Assembly (NCBI GenBank): GCA_019787685.1
Contig: JAHNUO010000010.1
Span: 930,001-994,000, forward strand
Direction: 5' to 3'
DNA from: Chiua virens
Taxonomy: Eukaryota; Basidiomycota; Agaricomycetes; Boletales; Boletaceae
Length of the DNA stretch: 64,000 bases
Shown: positions 12,728 through 24,086 of the stretch, piece after piece
How the letters are laid out: every line of letters begins with the position of its first letter
How positions within the stretch are numbered: the stretch's first letter is position 1
The notes under the pieces: generated by a model
The model's input: only the letters and a program-made list of their open reading frames with translations
Database searches by the model: none
Told to the model about the DNA's origin: nothing
Translations under genes and position numbers: made by a program

Positions 12728-12789
12728 GAACATATTGGGAACATACTGTTCATTGCCATGGCAATGAACAGTATGTTCCCAATATGTTC
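12728..12789. repeat. Perfect 62-bp palindrome
   Basis: The sequence from GAACATATTGGG to CCCAATATGTTC is its own reverse complement with no spacer; the centre is CCATGG. It lies between the start of gene A and the end of gene B. The hexamer ATAGAG directly precedes it (12723-12728, overlapping its first base) and directly follows it (12790-12795), which could be a short target duplication. Confidence 0.95.
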
Positions 12790-12935
12790 ATAGAGCATAG
12801 TTGCTCTTGCCTGTGATGTTAATGTAACATACATTTCATCACTGTACATTTTTAGAACTTCATTTGACAAACTCAATCAAACCAAACAAATTCAGCAATT
12901 GCCAACCCAATGAAATTGAAGTACTAATATGTAAG

Positions 12936-14471
12936 CTAAACGACAACAACCTTGAGCCAAGCCCAAGGAGTCTGTCGCTTGTTGTGAAGTATAGTACATT
13001 CAGGACGCTTAACTACAAAACCATACCTTTCCACATCTTCATTTCCACACAACTCATTGTTGCATTCAAAGGAGTAATTGCGGCCAGACAGACACACACC
13101 TTCCCACTTCTGAAATACCCCACACTGGGGGCACTGCACAGGGTTTCGCTGTCCCCATGGCTGGATGTTTTTGTGAGCCCAGGTATAACGTGTCACAGTA
13201 CCTTGATGAAAGTGTAACACCGCAGAATGGCGACCCAGCTCACTCACTTCCTGCAAGTTCTCCTCCAGGCACTTGACAAAGTCATACCCGTGAACCACAA
13301 TGCCCCGAGTGAGCTGCATCAACAGTTCAGCAGTTGTAAGGGCCTGTAAGTGAGGGGCATCAAATGCCAGCGCATGGCAAACATCAAATCTAATACAAGT
13401 TGGAATTTGTGAAGAGACACAAAAAAAAAAAAACACTTACGATTGAACAGCAACACATAGCTTCTGGAAGGACTCGGGTTTGTTGACCACAGACCCACAC
13501 GACACGAAATAGACTGTAGATCCCTTGAGGTAATTCGCAAAGGGACCTAGAACATACTTCGCGAACTATCGGACGCAGTTAGCAAAGTATTGGTTGAAAT
13601 AAAAGAACACACCTGATCGACTTCAGCCGCTTGCTTGATTCCGTTTTCATCTGTCCCGAGAAAAAAGTCGCCCATGTCCGCGTCAGTGTGGTTAACCACC
13701 AGAACGACTGTTCGCTCGTAGCTGGGAGTGAGGGACTCGAGATGCTGGGCCACCTGGGCCGGCCACCGCTCCAAGGCAGTATCAGCTCCCACATCGAACG
13801 GGAGCACGAGGCAATCAAGCCCCCCATGAGGGAAGTACTCCCTCAAGGCGAGCTCAATCAGTTGACTGACCGTACTGACATTAAGCATAGCAAGGTGAAG
13901 CGTGATGTACAAAGTACAAGGACTCTGTAGGAGGGAGGCCGTCCCGAGCTCAAACGACCCTACCACCTTCAAAAAAGAAGGTAGCAGGGGTTGTCCGTCT
14001 CGAGTAAAACCCTGCAGCTCCCTCAGTAAATAATCACACAATGATAAGGTAAAAAAGGGACGCACCCAGTAGGGAGCGCGTGATTTTGTGCGCTGCTCGT
14101 GGAGCCAGTGGCAGGAGACGCAAGTGAACTTGACGTCGTCGGCAGACATGGCCACGTCGTACCCATTCGGTATCTTGATACAACGGTTGCAGACGACATG
14201 CGGGCACTGGTGGCAAGGGAAGAGCCTGCCACCATCCTGACAAAGACTGCAATACTGCAATCCAGTCTGAATGAGATCGATATAGCCTGAGCAGGATGAA
14301 TTAGTCACGCACCTGAGCTATCCACGTCTCGTCAAAGCACAAGCGTTTCCCAATGTTCCCGACAGTCTCCTCAGCAGCCAGGGCGAGTTGCTTTCGCTTT
14401 GCCAAACCTCCCGTCGATTTCTTGGCCATTTGATGAGTCCGGGGCAGGTTAGATGAAGACTTAGGAGCCAT
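12936..14471 (-). CDS. Transposon accessory gene B, PHD/RING-like zinc-finger protein
   Basis: Starts at MAPKSSSNLPRTHQ (14471) and ends with LKVVVV-stop at 12936. Exon 1 gives a basic N-terminus. The next exon carries a cysteine/histidine cluster, CSLCQDGGRLFPCHQCPHVV then CNRC and CVSCHWLH, typical of a treble-clef PHD/RING-like finger. Later exons contain FFPHG-type text (GLDCLVLPFDVG), VVNHTDADMGDFF, a VLGPFANYL block and a C-terminal pair CPQCGVFQKW / CNNELCGNE that looks like a second zinc ribbon. Proteins of this layout are common but uncharacterised in mushroom genomes. Chromatin or DNA binding is a reasonable guess, nothing more. The first intron would be only about 26 bp as read, so that junction is uncertain. 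Confidence 0.6.
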
Positions 14472-14760
14472 TGGCAGGATGCGGGGTGCGTGGGAACGAG
14501 CAGTCGTAACGGAGCGGGTTTGAGGATTGAAAAAGCAAACGAATGCGAATGGTTTACTGTTGCACGTGACCGTTGGTCGCGACTCATGATCCGCGTTCCA
14601 ATCACGTGCATATCCGCAAAGAGGACAAATAACAAAGCCAAATAAAAAGTGTTGATAATGCCACACGCTACTCACATCCCACATTGTCCCCCCCCATTGT
14701 CTTCCGGCTTCGCCTCTCACTCTTTTATTATTCCACGGAAGTCACCACCTGTTCTCATGC

Positions 14761-14805
14761 TACTTTTACATTGTTCAGGACTGCAGCCTGAACAATGTAA
14801 AAGTA
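14761..14805. repeat. 45-bp inverted repeat (19-bp perfect arms)
   Basis: Arms TACTTTTACATTGTTCAGG and its exact complement flank a 7-base loop, ACTGCAG. It lies about 290 bp upstream of gene B's start, in an otherwise gene-free stretch. Confidence 0.95.
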
Positions 14806-15009
14806 CTTGAATCGTGTTAGGTATGTCATCAACGTTTTCCATCATTGCGCTGATCTTTATCTTACAGAACCGTCGTGGTCCCTGGTCTACCGTGACGAGA
14901 TCCGATCAGTGTTGAGATTCGAGCTCACTGGCAGCCTGGTGCGTGTTTCCTTTATTATTCAAAGCTATCTACTAATCTCACCATTTACATTTCGTCTGGG
15001 TTCGCGGGC

Positions 15010-15890
15010 GGTGGGGCAAATGAGGGCTCGCGGTGTGTGGGTGCGTTTGCACCCCTCTCGCATTCCTGCCGTTGTCTCTGTTGTCTGGGATCGTCGGTGG
15101 CTACTTGGGCATAGGGTTTGCGGTGTGTGGGTGCGTTTGCACCCCTCTCGCGTTCTCGTCGTCACCGCCGTGGTTTGGATCGTGGGTGGCGACTTGGGCG
15201 TAGGGTTTGCGGTGTGTGGGTGCGTTTGCACCCCTCTCGCGTTCTCGTCGTTGTCGTCGTGGTTTGGATCGTGGGTGGCGACTTGGGCGTAGGGTTTGCA
15301 GTGTGTGGGTGCGTTTGCACCCCTCTTGTGTTCTCGTCGTCGTTGTCGTGGTTTGGATCGTGGGTGGCGACTTGGGCGTAGGGTTTGCGGTGTGTGGGTG
15401 CGTTTGCACCCCTCTCATGTTCTCGTCATCATCGTGGTTTGGATCATGGGTGGCGACTTGGGCGTAGGGTTTGTGGTGTGTGGGTGCGTTTGCACCCCTC
15501 TCACATTCTCGTCGTCGTCGTCGTCGTGGTTTGGATTGTGGGTGGCGACTTGGGCATAGGGTTTGCAGTGTGTGGGTGCGTTTGCACCCCTCTCGCATTC
15601 TCGTCGTCGTCGCCGTGGTTTGGATTGTGGGTGGCGACTTTGGCGTGGAATTTGCGGTGTGTGGGTGCGTTTGCACCCCTCTCGCGTTCTTGTTGTCGTC
15701 GCCATGGTTTGGATTGTGGGTGGCGACTTGGGCATAGGGTTTGCGGTGTGTGGGTGCATTTGCACCCCTCTCACGTTCCCGTCGTTGGTGGGTAGTTGGG
15801 CGTAGGGTTTGCCTTGTGTGGGTGCGTTTGCACCCCTCTAGCACTCCCGTCGTCGGTGGCAAGTTGGGTGTAGGGTTGCGACTTTGTCAT
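15010..15890. repeat. 89-bp minisatellite, about ten units
   Basis: Unit marked by TAGGGTTTGCGGTGTGTGG followed by GTGCGTTTGCACCCCTCTCGC and a variable GTC/GTT triplet run. Units near 15203, 15292 and 15381 are 89 bp apart; others are 86 or 92 bp because the triplet run varies. The last units are shorter and diverged. Each unit contains the hairpin GGGTGC-GTTT-GCACCC and the heptamer TAGGGTT. The minus strand happens to be open for 253 codons across it, but the frame rotates with each 89-bp unit, so I do not call a gene. Confidence 0.9.
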
Positions 15891-15899
15891 GGGGTTCGT

Positions 15900-16755
15900 G
15901 GTGTGCGGGTGCATTGGCACTCCCTCACGTCCCCATTTATCCTTGTCAAGTATGGTGTGCGGTGTGGTTGGGATCGGTTGCGTCATGTGGGTGCGGCGTC
16001 TTTTCATTTGCCCTTTATGTCTGCAAGCCTGGGTGGACATATGCCATGTGTCCCTCTTGCAGGTATGTTTTCCAGTTCATTTATTCGTTCTAAATTTCAT
16101 GCTCCGAGCTATAGGCTTCAGCCAATGTCTTGGCTCGGCTTGCTTCTAAGTACGGATGCTTACTTGACCTAATCAATTGGGAATGATAGCTGTGACGAAT
16201 GGTTTCGTCAGTATACCTAACATAGTATAGTTTCGAACCTGTGGCCAGCGCATCAAGGGGTGGGCCCCCTCTTGGTGTTTTGGCTTCAGCCTTTAGCTTT
16301 TGTTGATTCTTTCTCTAGTAGTAAAAATTGTTAAAATTACACATGTACTTCAAACTGTACCAAGTAAACACAGAAGAAGCTTTGTCATCTGAATTTAAGT
16401 CACGTGATCTGTGATGGTTGTGGAAATTTTGTCCAACCTGGGGGCAGCAAGCACCGTTAAGACATGCATTTCGGTTCACAGAAAACATGGGTATTATGAA
16501 CAAATTCCAAATCACCACTAGTAGTATGTTAGCTAAAGTGTATGGAATTACCAGGTGGCTGGTGATACAAAGGTGAACATCTTGCTTTTTGAATGTCACA
16601 GTGCAATGGAGATGAGTTCGGCTTTTGTGAGGCCAGGAGACAACAATGCTGATACCAGTACAATCTTTGCGGTGTGGTCCTCTACACTGGGAGATGTTGG
16701 GGGGGGTACTGACAATGCATGGGATGGGGAGTGCAGTGGGAAAGGAGCATCTGGG
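15900..16755. other. Non-coding stretch inside the transposon
   Basis: No supported gene. It contains the decayed edge of the minisatellite and then unremarkable AT-richer sequence. Confidence 0.4.
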
Positions 16756-16758
16756 GAG

Positions 16759-17080
16759 TCATGTAGGCCGCAGAAGCATTGAGAGGTGGTGGGGAAATTG
16801 GCTTGGGTGGTGATGGATATTGCTGGCTGCACAACAATGGCGGGCTGGTACTGGGTGCAGCTGTGAAGGGTTCGTGGAAGGTGGTGGGGTGGACTTCTTT
16901 GTTGGGAGTAGAATGTAAGTGGGATGAGGACTGAGGCCGGCGAAATCCTTCCGCATCATGTCCTCGAACTCCCTTAGCGTGACGGTGGAATCAGCATTTA
17001 ATTCCCACTCAAGGTACTGGCACATTCCTGAAGCAATAACGGACCAAGACTTGTGGGAGTGCGTACCATTACAGATCTGA
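16759..17080 (-). pseudogene. Cyclin (PCL-type) fragment
   Basis: Reads SHKSWSVIASGMCQYLEWEL then a VTLREFEDMMRKDFAG block, then a proline-rich tail. This matches the end of a fungal Pho80/PCL-like cyclin box, which typically has a YSNKSW motif and a YLEWQLN motif. Only the last helices of the box are present and the upstream part is absent, so this is a captured and truncated fragment inside the element, not a working cyclin. Confidence 0.5.
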
Positions 17081-17132
17081 TTTGAATCTAACTTGGGCCA
17101 GTTGGTATTTTTTCTTTCTATTTCAGTAGCTA

Positions 17133-18603
17133 GTGTGGCATGTATTTACAATATCAATGTTGCTATGTTTTGGGGATGCCTTACGAGTGGCACCTGATTT
17201 GCAGGCTTGGCCAAATGATGTGTTTCGTAAAATCTTTGGTAAAGCGTGGGATAATGTTGAAAGTTTATTTTTCACACCGTCATTGAACCCAACCTTCGAA
17301 ACAATTGTTACCTCAGATGGAAAAGGATCTGGCAGATGGTTTGTTACATCATTTGAAGGCAGTTCTCATGGAGACAACAATCAAAGTTCCAATTTTTCGA
17401 GAGGGGCTAGTCAATATGGAGAAGATGCGGAAGCCTAGGTATTTCATTTATTTCATCTTTTCTCTTTCCCCAGGTTGATGGAAATTTTGGTAGGCTGAGA
17501 GCCAGAGGCCTTGTAGATGATCTGAGCCAAAATTTGGTTCAAGGGCCACATGCTGTGGCTTCAGGTTTGGCAGATGCTGAAGTGAAACGCTGTGCTGCCT
17601 TAATTGCCGCTGCCTTCTTCAACCCCAGTGAGTAGAAACAGCAGCTAACTTTAAGGGCTCTGTGGCTAATCAAGTTAGTCCCAGTTGACTGGGATTACGA
17701 CAGGTTTGCTGAATCGGAGGCCAAAAGGTCCACAAAAAAGTTTTTTCGCATCCGCAAGCTGGGTTCCATAACCAAACCCTCAACAATCGTGGATTTGCAT
17801 GGCAAAATTGTGGCATGGTACCTCCCAGGATTACTCCTTCCTTATCAGGTGGTGTGTTCTTCAGCTAATAGTGGCAGGAAATATTCTAACATCCAGGACA
17901 GGAAGGGTGGAATAGCTCTATCCTGATGCTGAATGATCTGCTAAACATAGAAGATGGTTCCTCTTGGTGATCTCACGGATTTGTTGGAGGCGAGAACTCT
18001 ATTTTTGGCACTGGGAGGCTTGTTGTCTCAGTTGGCAGGTTCATTCAGGGTCACATGGTGAGTTTCATTGGTCATTTCTCTAGTTCTCTTCACTCTGGCC
18101 CTGATGACTAAGTAATTCAGCGTCTCATTGATCCTATTTACCCTTCATCTTCCCTCGGGTCAGAGAAGGTTCAGAAATGGCTCAGTGCTATAGAACCATT
18201 TGAACAGCTCCTGGATGCTGTTCTCAGGGTGGTGCATCCTGAGATGTGGGCAGTGAACCAAGCGGCCACTAAGTTGTTGATTGAGCAGTTAAAGAGGCCC
18301 ATCCCAATATGGCCAAGTTCTTATGCCAGCATGGATGTCATTGTTAACCGGGTAACGCCCCTGCATAGTGACCAAGGTGGCACTTTTTCCTTTTATGACC
18401 TTCTAGTGAGCCTGGGTCAGGGCCATGATGCCAAACTCTGCTTGAATGATCTCCAAGCAGAGTTTGCTTATTCACCAGGAACCATCTTGCTATTTACAGG
18501 GAAAGGATTGGCTCACTCTGTGCCTGGGTGGTCTGTGGGGGAGAGGGTAGTTGTTGCACATTATTCAAAAGATGATGTTCATAACAGGCTAGGGATCAAG
18601 TGA
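17133..18603 (+). pseudogene. TET/JBP-type 2OG-Fe(II) dioxygenase, probably interrupted
   Basis: TET/JBP enzymes oxidise 5-methylcytosine or thymine in DNA using Fe(II) and 2-oxoglutarate. The C-terminal catalytic core is clear at 18229-18603. It has NRVTPLHSDQGGTFSFYDLL with the HxD iron ligands (His codon 18364-18366), AYSPGTILLFTGKGLAHSVP with the second His (18514-18516), and GERVVVAHYS with the Arg expected to bind 2-oxoglutarate (18544-18546). Upstream exons hold KFFRIRKLGSITKPSTIVDL and a FGTGRLVVSVGRFIQGHM block. Introns sit near 17630, 17850 and 18060. A TGA at 17968-17970 falls in frame between DGSSW and SHGFVGG; a CGA-to-TGA transition would explain it. Start at 17133 is uncertain. 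Followed on the same strand by the transposase gene. Confidence 0.75.
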
Positions 18604-18808
18604 CCATCATTACCTACTCAGTTACAATGGTGGTTAGTTCACAGCTAGGCTGCATTTCGGCTGCAATGTATTAAACACTAAATGATTTGGGCAGTTCATA
18701 TAACTAAGTTCCGGACTCTATGTTTGTCCCATTAGGAATTGGTCCCTAGCACCTATAACTGTCCATGCAGTGTTTGAGGTTTGCGTTCTTGGACCTTTGA
18801 CTCAGAGC

Positions 18809-21800
18809 ATGGTGCAACCAAAAACCTCAAAGAAAGCCAGACTTACTACCCTCCATAAGCCAAGGGGTGCAACTCGTGGCTCTGGGTCTATGATTGTCTT
18901 CACACCAACAACTACTAGACGGGGGAAAAAGGCATATAAAGAAGTGGATGCCACCTCCTATTATCAGTCATCAGATGAGGAAGAGCATACCCTCAGAAGG
19001 AAGGTTCCAATAGTCCCTACTCACTCTACCCAAGCTCCTGGCATGCCTGCTGTAAGCTTTCAATAACACCCTGACTCTGCCCAGATACTGAGTAAGCTTG
19101 GTACAAAGGGTGCTATTGAAGAAGATTTTGAACCTTTGGAAGATGGAGGATTCGCATTCTCACCAAGAAGAACAAAAGTAAGAGTATGGATTAGTTAAAG
19201 GCTGTCTATTTTGCTGATGACAAAAGACCCAAAATGATTTTCTGCGAGAGTGGATTCCGTACAGGTCTCTCTATCTCTCAACTCTATTACAGTCAGAATG
19301 CTTCCGCCATTCAAAGTGTACAAGCTGCCATCAGGCTGATGCCAGCATTCGATGTCTTTCATGCTTTGGCAACCATTCCTGGTGTGGCCCCTGTGCCGTA
19401 GATGCTCATTCCTCCCTACCTTTTCACCAAGTTCAACAGTGGAATGGGAGGTTTTATGAAGGGATAGCTCTTAAAGAGTTGGGGTTTAGTTTAAATCTGG
19501 GTCACAATGGAAAAGTGTGCCCTGCCAGTGGTAATGGAGGGGCAGAGTGGTCCAGCGACCAATTTGTTATTGTTGACTCTGCTGGCATATTCACACACTC
19601 AGTCAAATGGTGTGGGTGTAATGGGGCCTTGGTGGAAAACAAACACCTCCAACTTCTACAGTGTGGACTTTTTCCAGCCTCAATCACGAAGCCACAAACT
19701 GCCTTCACATTTCGTGTACTGGATGAATTTCTTGTAGATGCACTGGAGTGCAAGACATCTGCTTCAAGCTTCTACATGAAACTCAAAAGGCTAACAAATA
19801 ATGCTTTCCCTGATTCACTCCCTGTAAGGCTCTTTCCAATGGTAGTGTGTATAATTTTACCTGATTTTGTCAGGACCGGTACCGGGAGTTGATGAGAGTG
19901 TCCAGAATGTGGAGAGACCTCTGTAACCGAAAGAGAGCTGGTTTTGGTCATGATACCAATATGGGTCTGAACACGGGGACCCTTGCCTTATTTTGCCCTG
20001 CATGCCCCCAACCAGGAATTAATTTACCTGACAAATGGGAGGAAAAATATAATGAGTGAGTTTATGTCAGTCACTTTGGAATTAATGACAATGTTGAATT
20101 AATGTGAATTTCTAGCGATGTGATTGCTCTTCATTATGTGGTGGATGGAAACTTCACTGCTCAGCACATGAAGATGAAAAAACCTGAGGAGGATGTGTCA
20201 CTTGCTGATGGGCTGGCCTATATGGTGGAGAATGAGCCTTACCAAGCCCATGTCTCCTCAGCCCTGGATAGCAAGGAAGCAAGTTGTGACTTCTTATCTA
20301 AATATATAATGATCCTGACATTGTCTGCTATAGAGGTCAACTTGCCAAAACCACAGGGCTGTCAATGACGCCAACATCGTGAAATCCAACCTTCGTGCCA
20401 CAGGGATAGGGGCCACTGCTTGTGCTCGGCATGGTTGCTTCGTCCCCCACTCCGTGGTGGATTTCTATAAGGGTGAACAGTAAGCATCTAGTCATAAGTC
20501 AAATTTCAAACCTGACACTTGGTTTTTAGGCAAAAAAATATGGACTACTCAATTTGCCAAGCAGTTTCTTATCACTCAACTGGTGTGCAAAAGGCCTTGG
20601 TCATATATGACATTGCATGCCAATGGTACACCAATTTCAGGAAAAGGGTAGAGTCTTACAATGGTTTATCCTTGCCTAAGGACTTGGAGATCATTCCTGC
20701 AATTGGGAAATTTCATTTAAGTGCTCATAAGCCTAGCTGTTTTCCTCAATACAGCCTTATGTTCATCAAGGGAGCAGGACATATTGATGGGGAGGTCCTA
20801 GAAACACTCTGGTCCTCATTTAACAAAATATCCCCCTCTGCTAGGTCAATGAGTTTATCGCATAGGCAAGAACTCTATGACGACCATATGAGAGATTCTA
20901 ACTGGAAGAAGTTAGTGGGACTGGGTATGTAGCATCTTAGTCATATTATGTAAATGCTGATGCCATGGGTTAGTTAAAGCATTGCTCAAGAAGTATAAAA
21001 CTGCCCTGAATGGCATCAAAATGACAGAAGGTCCCTACCAGGACCTTTGTACTTCCTTGGACCTTGATCAATTGGAATGTTGGATGAAAGATGCTGAGAA
21101 AGCTGATATTGAAAGAGGAGAGGAATTGGATCCTTATAGCTTGCAGATCAACAAAGGTTTATTTCTTTTGGATGGAAATTGAAAGGATATACTAATTATG
21201 CTGTTATTAGCACCTACTCTATTGGAGATGAGGTTGAATATTATGGGTGAAAAAGCATCACTATCCATGGGACAGGGTTCTCTGTCTTGGTTGGTAGAGG
21301 GAATAAGTATAGAGGATGCCCAGTATGTTGAAGTCAACCCAGTTATCATTTGCCCTTGTCTGAAGAACTTTACAGAGATGCATTGCGTGCTGAGATCAGG
21401 GGTTTGCCCAGTAACCCTACTGTCCTCCAAAAGATGGCTATTGCTGAGAAACGTCAGCATCTATCTGCAAAAATCACCAAGTTCCACCAGTCTGCTTTCC
21501 CTTTTCTAGCCGGCATGGATTATGTGGAAATGGCATCTCTGGCCAAAGATGATTCAGAATTTTGTCTTGAAGAGAATAGGGCTGATTCAGAGGATGAAAA
21601 CCAACAGAACTCTGGGTATGGAGCTGAAGAAGAAATATACAGTGAAGATGACTCAGAAGCTGTCAAGGAGTGTCCTGAAAACCATCCACTTGTAATGCCT
21701 TCTTCAATGGAGGTGTCCTTCAAAAGCGAGTTGGGCTTGAGAAGTTTGATAAAGGAGGAGCTTCAGCTGCATATAGGACAGGCCAATGACTGTCTGGAGC

Positions 21801-22451
21801 AACTGAGAACTCATTTAGGTCAAAAAGCAATCCTCTACAGAATGAACATCCGAAGCTCAACCTCAGTTCGCACCGACACCCGATCCAAACAAGAAATTCA
21901 CAGAACTACATTGAAAATCAACAGGGACATCCGAAGTTACCATCGTGCTAGGAAGGCCCTAAAGTCCTTGGGAGCAAATCAAGATGTTCTTCAAAAATAT
22001 CAAGATATACAACAGGCAGATCTCCGCCTCTCCAAAGATATTACAGAGGAGAACAGATTTGGTCAAAGTTCAGATGTCCTCCCTTGGTTTTGGAGAATTG
22101 AAGGTCACTCAGGACAGTCAGATATGTGGAATATCGAATGTAAGTAGCAAGTCCTTCTCTGAAGTGGAGGATTGTAACTATATCATGATGGCTTGAAAAG
22201 TTCTTAGGGTCAGCTGGCTGAAAGCTAGGGCTAGATATACACGGTGGAAGGAGGAGCTGGAGATGGTGAGACATGAAATGTTTTGGATCACATTATGGTT
22301 CAAACATCAGGAGGAAGAGTGGGAGAAAAGATCAAAAAACTCTCAGGAGCCAGGGCATGTTGCATATGCCGAAAAACAAAAGGACCTTTGGCAAAGGTTC
22401 AGACAAAAAGCAGAAAATACATTTGGAAAAGAGATGCTTGTTACCATGTAG
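18809..22451 (+). CDS. KDZ transposase with CxC2-like cysteine cluster
   Basis: DDE-type transposase of the Kyakuja-Dileera-Zisupton superfamily, expected to cut and rejoin the element's ends. Start taken at MVQPKTSKKARL (18809). The N-terminal part is basic and serine-rich. The CxC2-like cluster follows at about 19290-19400 (CTSCHQADASIRCLSCFG, then WCGPC, then FHQVQQWNGRFYEG). The catalytic core shows VVDGNFTAQH (Asp 20144-20146), VIYDIACQW (Asp 20609-20611) and HIDGEVLETLWSS (Glu 20792-20794 or 20801-20803), followed by HRQELYDDHM. A long acidic and coiled C-terminus ends at 22451. About seven introns are visible. I could not join the exons cleanly near 20280-20345 and 21320-21365, so small lesions are possible. 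Confidence 0.85.
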
Positions 22452-22559
22452 CATGAGTTTATGATCTTCTTTGGACAGCCCAGACAGCCCAAACTGTAGA
22501 TATACTTCAGTCATACACTAGCACAATCAGGCCAGCCAGTGTCACATAGTATGCATGTT

Positions 22560-23780
22560 TCTAGGGGACTGGTAATAGCCAGGTGGGTGCGATGTGGCTC
22601 ACCCAGCCATGGGGCTGGTGCTGGCTGAGAGGGTATGACATAGCTCATCCGGCCAGTACCATCCCCATGGTGACCATACATCCACAGGACTGGTACCGGC
22701 TGTGTGGGTCAGACATGGGTCAACCAGCCGGTACCACCCCCATGGTGACCATACATCCATGGGACTGGTACCAGCCGGGTGGGTCTGACATGGCTCACCC
22801 GGCTGGTACCATCCCCACAGTGACTACACATCCATGAGACTGGTACCAGCCATGGCTCACCTGGCCGGTACCACCCCTGTAGTGACCATACATCCATGGG
22901 CCTAGTACCAGCCGGGTGGGTCTGACATGGCTCACCCAGCTGGTACCACCCCCACAGTGATCATAGATCCATGGGACTGGTACTGGCTGGGTGGGTCTGA
23001 CATGGCTCACCTGGCCAGTACCACCCCCATGGTGACCATACATCCATGGGTCTGGTACCAGCTGGGTGGGTCTGACATGGCTCACCCAGCTGGTACCATC
23101 CCCACAGTGACTACACATCCATGGGGCTGGTACCAGCCGTGTAGGCCAGACATGGCTTACCTGGCCAGTACCACCCCCATGGTGACCATACATCCATGGG
23201 TCTGGTACCAGCCGGGTGGGTCTGACATGGCTCACCCGGCTGGTACCATCCCCACAGTGACTACACATCCATGGGGCTGGTACCAGCCGCATAGGCCAGA
23301 TATGGCTCACCCAGCCAGTACCACCCCTGCAGTGGCCATACATCCATGGGCCTGGTACCAGCCGGGTGGGTCTGACATGGCTCACCTGGCCGGTACCACC
23401 CCTGCAGTGACCATACATCCATGGGCCTAGTACCAGCCGGGTGTGCCATGTCAGACCCACCCGGCCGGTACCACCCCCAGGTGTTTATAGCCAGTACCAC
23501 CTCCATGGTGTCCATGCATCCATGGCATTGGGCTTTCTTACATGGCATGCCCGGCCGGTACCACCTGCATAGTGCCATAACTCCGTGGGAATTGTACTTG
23601 CCAGAAGAGTCCCCACAATGTTGGCTCAACTGGCCGGTACCAGTCCCAGGGTGTTCATGCGTCTATTGGCTGGTACCACTGCTGTGGTCTCCTCATGAAT
23701 TCCATATAAATTCTTAGTGTCAGCCAGTACCACTTTCACGACCTAGATGTGTCCCAGATGTGCGTCAACCGGCCGGTCCT
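22560..23780. repeat. Right GGTACC palindrome array, 75-bp units
   Basis: About twelve units near 75 bp, each with two GGTACC-type sites about 35 bp apart (for example CTGGTACCAGCCGGGTGGGT then GGCCAGTACCACC), plus the strings TCTGACATGGCTCACC and CATACATCCATGGG. Since 75 is a multiple of three, long open frames (up to 221 codons on the minus strand) run through it; these are not genes. It shares the palindromic core, but little else, with the left array. Confidence 0.9.
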
Positions 23781-24086
23781 CGGCCAGCCCCAGCCAAGCA
23801 ATGATTTGTACATGTCGGGTGTACCAGTTGTGCGATGATTTGTGACTGAAGGGTCTGTTTGTAGATCTAGTTTCATTCGAGGGTGCAAATAGCAGGAGAA
23901 CGTCTTCTCGTTTGCGCACTCTCGACAGAGCAGTGCATCAGCAAACCAACCATTATCTGGACAGTGCTGGACAGCTCTGGACAGTTTTCAACAGAAAGGT
24001 TCCCAACTGTCTAGAACTGGACAGATTTTTGAAAAAAAATCCTGCCTCTAAACTTCTTCTCAAAATTTCACAAGGTAAAATTTCCA

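Noticed and set aside
12728..12789. Bidirectional transcription terminator
   Set aside because: Genes A and B both point the same way, and hairpin terminators are a bacterial feature; a fungal gene would not need it.
15101..15862. 253-codon open frame on the minus strand
   Set aside because: It runs through the 89-bp minisatellite, and each unit is read in a new frame. There is no splice structure or family resemblance.
8700..15890. CRISPR-like repeat arrays
   Set aside because: The repeats are contiguous and diverged with no unique spacers, and the genome is eukaryotic.
15010..15890. Interstitial telomere
   Set aside because: Only one TAGGGTT occurs per 89-bp unit, with no tandem TTAGGG run.
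21246..21248. In-frame stop TGA in the transposase
   Set aside because: A neighbouring frame (SLSWLVEGISIEDAQ) fits the family better there, so the TGA is probably not in the coding frame.
22795..23460. 221-codon open frame (minus) and a 167-codon one (plus)
   Set aside because: Both are read through the 75-bp GGTACC array, whose unit length is a multiple of three. They are low-complexity products of the repeat.
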